Assembly: GCA_025449435.1 (NCBI GenBank)
Contig: JANWJO010000144.1
Span: forward strand, 1 to 7,092
Reading direction: 5' to 3'
Source of the DNA: Chloroflexota bacterium
GTDB taxonomy: Bacteria; Chloroflexota; UBA4733
DNA length: 7,092 bases
Under the pieces are notes generated by a model, which was given only the letters and a program-made list of their open reading frames with translations, made no database searches and was not told the DNA's origin. Shown piece after piece: positions 1 through 5,048 of this stretch. The position numbers and the translations under genes are program-made. How positions within the stretch are numbered: the first letter of the stretch is position 1; each line of letters opens with the position of its first letter.

Positions 1-311
1 CCGGGTAGCGCGCGCGCCAGTAACGTCTTGCCACTCCCTGGTGGACCCGACATGAGCACGTTATGTCCACCAGCAGCGGCGATCTCCAGCGCCCGCTTGA
101 CGTGCTCCTGCCCTTTGATCTCTTGCATGTCCAGGGCAGTCGCCGTGGCGGATCGCAGCGCAGCATAGAGGTCTGCCGGGCGCTCGTATACCGGCAGTAC
201 AGCCCGACCGTTGATATGGTTCACCAACGCCAGCAACGTCGGCACCGGTACCACTTCGATATCTGGGATGAGTGCCGCCTCAGCGACATCCCTCTCCGGC
301 ACGTAGGCCAC
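1..311 (-). pseudogene. comM: YifB/ComM-type protein, continuation after the TAG, with AAA+ Walker A; runs off the window
   Basis: This is the continuation of the interrupted YifB/ComM gene in the same frame, 103 codons from just after the TAG to the window edge. Counted from the codon after the stop, it reads VAYVPERDVAEAALIPDIEV at 1-20, the family's end of the S5-like domain. The linker into the Mg-chelatase-like ATPase domain includes DMQEIKGQEHVKRALEIAAA (61-80). HNVLMSGPPGSGKT at 83-96 contains the Walker A P-loop GPPGSGKT. The sensor, Walker B and C-terminal regions lie outside the window. The first codon after the stop is GTG, so it could serve as a restart codon, but no clear Shine-Dalgarno site precedes it. 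Codon use and similarity show no sign of long decay, which argues for a recent mutation or a sequence error. Confidence 0.8.
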
Positions 312-713
312 CTAGAGCCCGCGCGCTCTTGCCACAGCTACCATCGGCAAGATGCCAGCCGTGTGGCGGAGCGACCCGTCCAAGGACAGCTCCCCCAGAA
401 ACACCACCGGACCCAGGTCGCTGGGCAATTGCCCCGTCGCCACCAAAATGGCCACCGCGATGGGCAAGTCGTAACTGGCGCCCTCTTTGCGCACTTCCGC
501 CGGTGCGAGGTTGACAGTGATGCGATGGTTGGGGAAAAACAGGCCGGAGTTGTTGACCGCTGCCCGTACGCGCTCCCGAGCCTCCTGGACGTTGGCATCG
601 GGTAAGCCGACGATATCCATGCGGAACAAGCCACTGGCAACGTCCACCTGGGTCTCGATCAGCGTGCCGTCGAGACCAATCAAGGCACACGTCAGCACGG
701 TCCCCACGCCCAT
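312..713 (-). pseudogene. comM: YifB/ComM-type Mg-chelatase-like protein, N-terminal part, ended by an in-frame TAG
   Basis: These 133 residues are the N-terminal domain (ribosomal S5 domain 2-like fold) of the YifB/ComM family. Family hallmarks are present: IGLDG at 12-16, DIVGLPDANVQEARERVRAA at 33-52, ITVNLAPAEVRKEG at 65-78, YDLPIAVAIL at 81-90 and FLGELSLDGSLR at 105-116. ComM is a hexameric AAA+ helicase that drives branch migration during natural transformation in some bacteria; in others the role is unclear. The ATG at 711-713 is preceded by a GGAGGG site (724-729), so this start is sound. Translation stops at TAG (312-314) after ARGL, exactly where the family continues into a conserved strand. 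The next codons in the same frame continue the family, so this is a single nonsense codon and not a frameshift. Family members are usually around 500 residues. The gene is either a recent pseudogene, a gene split with restart, or carries a base error in the assembly. TAG ends four other genes here, so general recoding is unlikely. Confidence 0.85.
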
Positions 714-840
714 GGTTGCCAGCCCTCCCAGGCGCTAGTATGGTCCACGGCTGGTATGGGCGCAAGCCCACCAAGCAAGCGGTCACGGGCAGTACTATGG
801 CCCTGGCATTGCTGCTCAACACAGCTGGAAGGGTGCGCGC
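714..840. promoter_or_regulatory. Divergent intergenic region between the comM-like gene and abfA
   Basis: This 127-base region separates two divergent starts, so it should carry both promoters and both ribosome binding sites. GGAGGG on the minus strand (724-729) serves the comM-like ATG. GGAAGGG (827-833) lies 7 bases before the abfA ATG. A perfect 5-bp stem TGGGC/GCCCA with a GCAA tetraloop occurs at 757-770. Hexamers weakly like a -10 box (TAGTAT at 736-741, TACTAT at 793-798) are present on the plus strand, but neither has a matching -35 box, so no promoter is assigned precisely. Confidence 0.35.
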
Positions 841-2328
841 ATGTCCACAGCGACCATCAAAATCGACACGGATCGTGTGCTCGGAACCGTCGACCGGCGG
901 ATCTTCAGCGGCTTCATCGAGCACCTCGGGCGCTGCATCTACGGCGGCGTGTACGACGAAGGCTCACCATTGGCCGATGCGCATGGCTTCCGCACCGATG
1001 TGATGCAGGCGGCTCGCTTGCTCCGCATGCCGGTGCTGCGCTGGCCCGGCGGCAACTTTGTCAGCGGCTACCACTGGACCGATGGCATCGGCCCGGTCGA
1101 TGCGCGCCCCAGACGCATGGAACTGGCCTGGCGCAGCGACGAGCCCAACCGCTTCGGCACCGATGAGTTCATTCGCTACTGCCGCACGCTCGGCGTCGAA
1201 CCCTACATCTGCGTCAACATGGGGAGCGGCACCATGGACGAGGCGCGCGATTGGCTGGAGTACTGCAACGGCACCGGCAATACCTACTGGGCGAATCGCC
1301 GCCGGGCTAACGGCCATCCCGAACCCTACCGCGTGCGCTACTGGGGGCTCGGCAATGAGATGTACGGCCGCTGGCAGATCGGCGCACTGCCCGCTCCAGA
1401 ATATGTGCGCAAGGCCATCGAGTTCGCCAAGGTCATGAAGCTCACCGACCCGAACATCGAACTGATCAGTTGCGGGCAAAACGGTTGGAACGACTGGGAT
1501 CAAGTAGTTATCGATGGCCTCGCGCCTTATGTCCAGTACCACAGCATTCACCTGTACACCGGCAGTACCGACTACTACAGTAATGTGCTGGCCCCCCATC
1601 AGGCCGAGCGGGCCATCCGCATATGCGCCGCGCTCATCGAGCAAGCTCGCTATAACCAGCGCATTGCCCACCCTATCACCATCGCCTACGACGAGTGGAA
1701 CGTGTGGTATCGCGCCCGTGGCGCCGAGTCGCGCCTGGAAGAACGCTACGACCTGTCCGACGCGCTCGCCGTGGCGACCTTCCTGAACATCTTCATGCGC
1801 AACTGCCAGACGGTGCGCATGGCCAACCTCGCCCAGCTGGTCAACGTCATCGCACCGATCTTCACCAGTGAAACTGGACTCTTCCTCCAGACGATTTACC
1901 ATCCGTTGCAGCTGTACGCGCAGCACATGCACGAGCTGGCCCTCGATGTGCACGTCGGTTGCGATACCTACAGCTTTGATCACGCGGGCGATGCGAGCGG
2001 CCGCTTTCCCAAGTCACCGGACCTGCAGCCGTACCCGCTGCTCGACGTGTCGGCCACGCGCGATGTCGCAGGCCGGTCTATCACGCTGCACGTGGTGAAT
2101 CGAGCGCTCGCACGCGACATTGCTACTAGCGTGCTGATTGACGGCGGTACCCGCGTGACCGCTGCCACCGCGTATGAGGTGAATGGCGCACATCCCGAGG
2201 TGATCAACTCGTTCGAGCAGCCCGACGCAGTCGCCGTGCGAGACTATGCGCTGCCCCTGGCCAGCGCTGGCCTCGTACACACCTTCCCCGCGCACTCGGT
2301 CACGGTCATCCGCGCCGTACTTGCCTGA
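841..2328 (+). CDS. abfA: Intracellular alpha-L-arabinofuranosidase, glycoside hydrolase family 51
   Basis: This 495-residue enzyme should release terminal alpha-L-arabinofuranosyl units from arabinoxylan or arabinan oligosaccharides with retention of configuration (EC 3.2.1.55). The length is typical of bacterial GH51. The (beta/alpha)8 barrel covers about residues 20-290, followed by a C-terminal beta-sandwich to 495. GH51 signatures are clear: FSGFIEHLGRCIYGG at 22-36, LRWPGGNFVSGYHW at 66-79, YICVNMGSGT at 122-131 and WGLGNEMYG at 168-176, which holds acid/base E173. ITIAYDEWNVWY at 279-290 holds nucleophile E285. E27, N72, H237 and Y239 match substrate-contacting positions known in the family. 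No signal peptide is seen, so it acts in the cytoplasm on imported oligosaccharides. GGAAGGG at 827-833 supports the ATG. It appears to be transcribed alone, since a hairpin follows. No transporter or arabinose catabolic gene is visible in the window. The family call is secure; exact substrate preference cannot be read from sequence. Confidence 0.96.
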   Translation: MSTATIKIDTDRVLGTVDRRIFSGFIEHLGRCIYGGVYDEGSPLADAHGFRTDVMQAARLLRMPVLRWPGGNFVSGYHWTDGIGPVDARPRRMELAWRSDEPNRFGTDEFIRYCRTLGVEPYICVNMGSGTMDEARDWLEYCNGTGNTYWANRRRANGHPEPYRVRYWGLGNEMYGRWQIGALPAPEYVRKAIEFAKVMKLTDPNIELISCGQNGWNDWDQVVIDGLAPYVQYHSIHLYTGSTDYYSNVLAPHQAERAIRICAALIEQARYNQRIAHPITIAYDEWNVWYRARGAESRLEERYDLSDALAVATFLNIFMRNCQTVRMANLAQLVNVIAPIFTSETGLFLQTIYHPLQLYAQHMHELALDVHVGCDTYSFDHAGDASGRFPKSPDLQPYPLLDVSATRDVAGRSITLHVVNRALARDIATSVLIDGGTRVTAATAYEVNGAHPEVINSFEQPDAVAVRDYALPLASAGLVHTFPAHSVTVIRAVLA

Positions 2329-2339
2329 CTTGCTGGCAC

Positions 2340-2380
2340 GCCGTACCTACTCCCTGCCCCTTCGGGAAGGGGGCTACGGC
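2340..2380 (+). terminator. Nested hairpin after abfA, possible terminator without a T-run
   Basis: Twelve bases after the abfA stop there is an outer stem GCCGTA (2340-2345) with TACGGC (2375-2380). It encloses a perfect inner stem CCCCTT (2357-2362) with AAGGGG (2367-2372) and a CGGG loop. No T-tract follows, so it is not a classic intrinsic terminator. It may end transcription weakly, stabilise the 3' end, or be a copy of a dispersed palindromic repeat. Confidence 0.45.
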
Positions 2381-2439
2381 GGGTACACTGGCACCAAGAC
2401 CGCAACCATCGCGCCTAGGCGTGGTGTGCCGTGCCAGGT

Positions 2440-2444
2440 GGAGG
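2440..2444 (+). promoter_or_regulatory. Ribosome binding site for the small membrane protein
   Basis: GGAGG, inside GGTGGAGGGA, lies 14 bases before the ATG at 2459, a somewhat long spacing. No alternative in-frame start sits better relative to it, so it supports the 69-residue reading rather than the longer open frame that begins inside abfA. Confidence 0.5.
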
Positions 2445-2458
2445 GAACAAGCCGGATC

Positions 2459-2668
2459 ATGCCATTTCAGATCACGCCCGACTTGTTTGTCAACCTCGTG
2501 CACGGGCTGTTCATCGGCGGCGTCGTGGCAGTGCGCTACCTCTGGCCGCTGTGGATACTGATCATTGCACTGTGGGGGCTCACGCGCTTCTTACGTGCTA
2601 TCGGCGTGTTCCTGGGATTCGCGCCGGCACGGCCAGCCCCTAAACGAGTAACGCGCGGCCGCCGCTAG
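2459..2668 (+). CDS. Small membrane protein of unknown function, 69 residues
   Basis: I do not recognise a family. The protein starts MPFQITPDLF. It has a long hydrophobic stretch from about residue 9 to 54, broken by single arginines at 26, 43 and 46. The most convincing membrane helix is YLWPLWILIIALWGLTRFL at 27-45, rich in tryptophan; a first, shorter helix may cover about 10-25. The C-terminal tail is strongly basic (PKRVTRGRR at 61-69), which by the positive-inside rule would sit in the cytoplasm. The open frame extends upstream into abfA, but the ATG at 2459 is chosen because it follows a Shine-Dalgarno site and because upstream sequence overlaps the hairpin after abfA. Its stop lies only 8 bases from the convergent stop of the next gene. 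It could be a genuine small membrane protein or a chance open frame; the coherent hydrophobic core favours a real gene. Confidence 0.6.
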   Translation: MPFQITPDLFVNLVHGLFIGGVVAVRYLWPLWILIIALWGLTRFLRAIGVFLGFAPARPAPKRVTRGRR

Positions 2669-2676
2669 CCGGCCTC

Positions 2677-3783
2677 CTATAGCCACTGCCCATCCAGCGC
2701 TTGGATGCCGGCCGGCACGTGCCACCAGGGAACAAAGCTGGTCTCTAACGTGACCGTCTTGCCGGTATCGGTGGCGTGCCGCACTTTGAGCGTTTGTTCC
2801 ATCACGTGGGCTGCTTGCCATACATTGGCGTGCGGCAAGTCGCCGCGGCGAATGGCGTTGGCGAAGTGCTCAACGATCGGTTCAACAGTCGCTAGTTCCC
2901 TGGGTGCGTAGCAATCGCTCAAGCCGAGGAACTCCACGGGCTCGGCATCGGGTACCGGACCGAGCTTGCTGCGCACGACCACCGGCTTGCCGTACTCGTT
3001 GATGAACACGTCGCCATGCCGGCCGTGGATCACCGTGCCATTCTGGGCGTAGCTGTAGGCCCAGCAGGTGCGCACCACCGCGTGCTGCCCGCTAGCGTAT
3101 TCCAGCACGATGGTGACGTTGTCATCGACTTCGGAGTGCACCTTGCCGCCATCGCCGGTGAGGCGCATGGGGATGAGCCGGTTGATAAAGCCTGCTGCCC
3201 GGCGCGCGGGACCCATGATGCTGGCGACCCGGCTCAAGGCATAGGGAGCGGTGTCGAGCATTGCGCCGCCCTCGGCTTCCTTGGAGTAGTACCAATTGGA
3301 ACGCGGTGGACCCGGTCTATTGAGCTCTGATTCCACTGCAGTGATCTTGCCGATGACATCCTCGCGCACGTAGCGCATGGCAGTCAGTAGGGCCGGGCTG
3401 TCGTCGTACGGCAGCGCCATGGCGGTCACACCACTGGCCTCCACCGCCTTGACGAGCGCTTCCGTTTGGTCCCACCGCGAGGACATCGGCTTTTCAATCA
3501 GCACGTGTTTGCCAGCTTTGGCGGCGTCGGTGGCCATCGAGGCGTGCATCTGGTGAGGCGTGGTGATCACCACCGCATCAATATCGCTGGCCGCCAGCAA
3601 CTCGTGGTAGTTGGTGGTCCAGCGTTCGCAGCCGTTGGCCGCCGCGGCCTTCTTGGCGCTCTCCTCATGCGCCGCACAGGTGGCGACAAACCGCACACCT
3701 TCCAATTCGGAGGCTTGCTTAAAGAACCGAGCGCTGATCTGGCCGCAGCCGATCATTCCCAAGCGAAGCGGTGCATCAGGCAT
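2677..3783 (-). CDS. Gfo/Idh/MocA family NAD(P)-dependent oxidoreductase
   Basis: This 368-residue protein belongs to the Gfo/Idh/MocA dehydrogenases, which oxidise or reduce hydroxyls of sugars, inositols and sugar acids using NAD(P). The N-terminal Rossmann fold (about 6-125) has the dinucleotide loop GMIGCGQIS at 9-17, and TTPHQMHASMATDAAKAGKH at 74-93 runs up to the EKP motif (E97, K98, P99) in HVLIEKPMS. The C-terminal alpha/beta domain (about 126-368) has EGGAMLDTAPYALSRV at 171-186. It keeps the conserved Asp (D177), but Tyr181 stands where many members have the catalytic His, as in glucose-fructose oxidoreductase-like members. The open frame continues 84 codons upstream, but ATG at 3781-3783 is chosen because AGGAGA sits 9 bases before it and the Rossmann strand starts right after. 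It is divergent from the operon beginning at 3960, so it may share control with it. No signal peptide is seen. The substrate cannot be named from sequence. Confidence 0.92.
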   Translation of the reverse strand: MPDAPLRLGMIGCGQISARFFKQASELEGVRFVATCAAHEESAKKAAAANGCERWTTNYHELLAASDIDAVVITTPHQMHASMATDAAKAGKHVLIEKPMSSRWDQTEALVKAVEASGVTAMALPYDDSPALLTAMRYVREDVIGKITAVESELNRPGPPRSNWYYSKEAEGGAMLDTAPYALSRVASIMGPARRAAGFINRLIPMRLTGDGGKVHSEVDDNVTIVLEYASGQHAVVRTCWAYSYAQNGTVIHGRHGDVFINEYGKPVVVRSKLGPVPDAEPVEFLGLSDCYAPRELATVEPIVEHFANAIRRGDLPHANVWQAAHVMEQTLKVRHATDTGKTVTLETSFVPWWHVPAGIQALDGQWL

Positions 3784-3792
3784 CGACGCAGT

Positions 3793-3798
3793 TCTCCT
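3793..3798 (-). promoter_or_regulatory. Ribosome binding site fixing the oxidoreductase start at 3783
   Basis: On the minus strand this reads AGGAGA, 9 bases before the ATG at 3781-3783. It is the strongest Shine-Dalgarno match in the window and rules in favour of the 368-residue protein over the longer open frame. Confidence 0.8.
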
Positions 3799-3884
3799 CT
3801 GCTTGCATGTCGTGGCAGCACGCGTCGCTACCCGTGGGGAGGATACGCGATAGGACGGTTTCCTGCAGCCTGGCCGCTGCTTGG

Positions 3885-3896
3885 TGAGTACACTCA
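3885..3896. repeat. Small inverted repeat TGAGT-AC-ACTCA, possible operator
   Basis: Perfect 5-bp arms are separated by 2 bases, giving a 12-bp dyad typical in size of a half-turn-spaced operator. It sits in the middle of the divergent region, 63 bases before the operon's GTG start. A dyad this short can arise by chance. Confidence 0.3.
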
Positions 3897-3908
3897 TGGC
3901 CGATCCGT

Positions 3909-3929
3909 GGCGGGCGAGTGCGGCCCGCC
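3909..3929. repeat. Inverted repeat GGCGGGC-N7-GCCCGCC upstream of the operon
   Basis: The 7-bp arms (3909-3915 and 3923-3929) match perfectly around the 7-base centre GAGTGCG. It ends 30 bases before the GTG start at 3960. As DNA it could be a binding site for a dimeric repressor; as RNA it would form a stable hairpin in the leader, just ahead of the ribosome binding site. GC-rich composition raises the chance rate, but 7/7 pairing is notable. Confidence 0.45.
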
Positions 3930-3943
3930 GCCCTACGTACAAC

Positions 3944-3950
3944 GGAAGGT
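3944..3950 (+). promoter_or_regulatory. Ribosome binding site fixing the GTG start at 3960
   Basis: GGAAGGT lies 9 bases before the GTG at 3960-3962. It favours this start over the GTG at 3918, which would place the inverted repeat inside the coding region and add 14 residues with no counterpart in the fold. Confidence 0.65.
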
Positions 3951-3959
3951 CACGGTGCG

Positions 3960-5012
3960 GTGACGAAGCGGTGGCGCTGCTTAATGGTCGGTGCCGGTGG
4001 CATGGCGGGTGGCTGGATACGGCAGTTTTACCCAAAGTTTCCCGATCGCGTGGAGATCACCGGGCTGGTGGACGTCAATGCCGGCGTATTAGCACAAGCG
4101 GGCGACTACCTGGGCTTGCCGGCGTCGCACCGCTTCACCACCATGGCCGAAGCCTTCGACAAGGTGGATGCCGACTTCTGCACCGTCGTCATCCCGCCGG
4201 CGTTTCATAAGGAAGCCGTGCTCCACGCCGTTCGGCGCAAGCTCCCCATCCTGAGTGAAAAACCGATTGCCGATACCTGGGAGTCGTGTACGGAGATCTA
4301 CCGCGCGGTGACCCGCGCCAACCTCAAGATGCAAGTCATGCAAAACTACCGCTATGACGCGCCCATGCTCACCTTCCGGCGCGCACTGCGCGAAGGCACG
4401 CTGGGACGCACCAACTATCTGGTGGGCCGTTTTACGGCGGACTATCGAGAGTGGGGCGCCTGGGGAGCGATCTTCCGCCACACCATCCCCCACGCACTGC
4501 TGGTCGAGGGAGCTGTGCATCACATGGACATGCTGCGCAACTTGTCTGGCAGTGACTGTGAGACCCTCGCTGGTTGGGAGTGGAACCCGGCCTGGAGCAC
4601 TTCCAAGGGCGCGTTCAACAACCTCTACGTCATGACCATGGCCAACGGCGTGCTCGCCAGTTACGAAGGGTCGGGTACCGCTGCCGGCGAACAACATAGC
4701 TGGCACGAGGAGTACTACCGAGCCGAGTGCGAACACGGATCGGTCACCATCGGGCGTGATCGCATCGTGCGCACTCACCGCCATGCCCGCGGCACTGGGC
4801 TGACCACGCAGGAAGTCCCGCCCGAGCGACCGGCGTTCGAGGGCCATACTTGGGTGATACAGGAGTTCCTCGACTGGCTGGACGGTGGCCCTACCCCGCC
4901 GACCGTGCTGGCCGACAACATCAAGTCGGTGGCCATGATCTTCGCGGCCATGGCATGCTCAGCAACGAACCAGACAGTCAACGTTCAGGCGATGGTCGAC
5001 GCATTGCAGTAG
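3960..5012 (+). CDS. Gfo/Idh/MocA family oxidoreductase, first gene of the operon
   Basis: This 350-residue protein is a second Gfo/Idh/MocA dehydrogenase, only distantly like the divergent one. The Rossmann loop MVGAGGMAGGWI is at 9-20. The strand end VIPPAFHKEAVLHAVRRK at 77-94 leads to the EKP motif (E100, K101, P102) in LSEKPIADT. The C-terminal domain contains LLVEGAVHHMDMLR at 180-193. H187 and D190 fit the catalytic H-x-x-D of the family, while E183 replaces the usual Asp four residues earlier. Trp-rich segments (WGAWGAIF at 165-172, WEWNPAW at 206-212) probably line the active site. The GTG start is set by GGAAGGT at 3944-3950. Thirty-six bases separate its stop from the next start, so co-transcription with the Tm-1-like gene is likely. 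It should act in the cytoplasm on a sugar, cyclitol or sugar acid; the exact substrate is unknown. Confidence 0.92.
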   Translation: MTKRWRCLMVGAGGMAGGWIRQFYPKFPDRVEITGLVDVNAGVLAQAGDYLGLPASHRFTTMAEAFDKVDADFCTVVIPPAFHKEAVLHAVRRKLPILSEKPIADTWESCTEIYRAVTRANLKMQVMQNYRYDAPMLTFRRALREGTLGRTNYLVGRFTADYREWGAWGAIFRHTIPHALLVEGAVHHMDMLRNLSGSDCETLAGWEWNPAWSTSKGAFNNLYVMTMANGVLASYEGSGTAAGEQHSWHEEYYRAECEHGSVTIGRDRIVRTHRHARGTGLTTQEVPPERPAFEGHTWVIQEFLDWLDGGPTPPTVLADNIKSVAMIFAAMACSATNQTVNVQAMVDALQ

Positions 5013-5036
5013 GCCCGCCTGGCCACGAGCACCAAC

Positions 5037-5043
5037 AGGGAGA
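5037..5043 (+). promoter_or_regulatory. Ribosome binding site for the GTG start at 5049
   Basis: AGGGAGA lies 5 bases before the GTG at 5049-5051. The next in-frame start, an ATG at 5064, would cut into the first beta strand, so the GTG is preferred. Confidence 0.6.
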
Positions 5044-5048
5044 CTGGT

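Larger units (their letters stand above)
3784..3959. promoter_or_regulatory. Divergent control region between two Gfo/Idh/MocA genes
   Basis: This 176-base region separates the minus-strand oxidoreductase from the plus-strand operon and must hold both promoters. I see two inverted repeats in it, listed separately, and the two ribosome binding sites at its ends. A minus-strand TATCCT (3840-3845) resembles a -10 box but lacks a convincing -35 box. The arrangement would suit a shared regulator, though no regulator gene is in the window. Confidence 0.45.

Noticed and set aside
312..314. Genetic code reassignment of TAG
   Set aside because: Four other intact genes in the window end with TAG at positions that fit normal protein ends, so TAG is an ordinary stop here.
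63..605. 180-codon open frame on the plus strand
   Set aside because: Antisense to the YifB/ComM gene, rich in Arg, His and Gln as typical for a shadow frame, with no motif.
280..924. 214-codon minus-strand frame overlapping the comM-like gene and abfA start
   Set aside because: It is a shifted frame of the comM-like gene; the true frame keeps family motifs on both sides of the TAG, so no frameshift into this frame is needed.
964..1983. 339-codon open frame on the minus strand
   Set aside because: It lies wholly opposite the GH51 gene, whose motifs and catalytic residues are clear. The antisense frame is open because of high-GC codon bias and has no recognisable fold or good ribosome binding site.
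2246..2458. Upstream extension of the small membrane protein
   Set aside because: It would overlap the end of abfA and run through the hairpin region, and the peptide shows no structure. The ATG at 2459 has a ribosome binding site.
3784..4035. N-terminal extension of the minus-strand oxidoreductase by 84 codons
   Set aside because: A strong AGGAGA site precedes the ATG at 3783 and the Rossmann fold begins directly after it. The extension would overlap the divergent gene's start and is rich in Arg, Ser and Pro with no fold.
4089..4847. 252-codon open frame on the minus strand
   Set aside because: Antisense shadow of the Gfo/Idh/MocA gene at 3960-5012; its translation is low in complexity and lacks family motifs.
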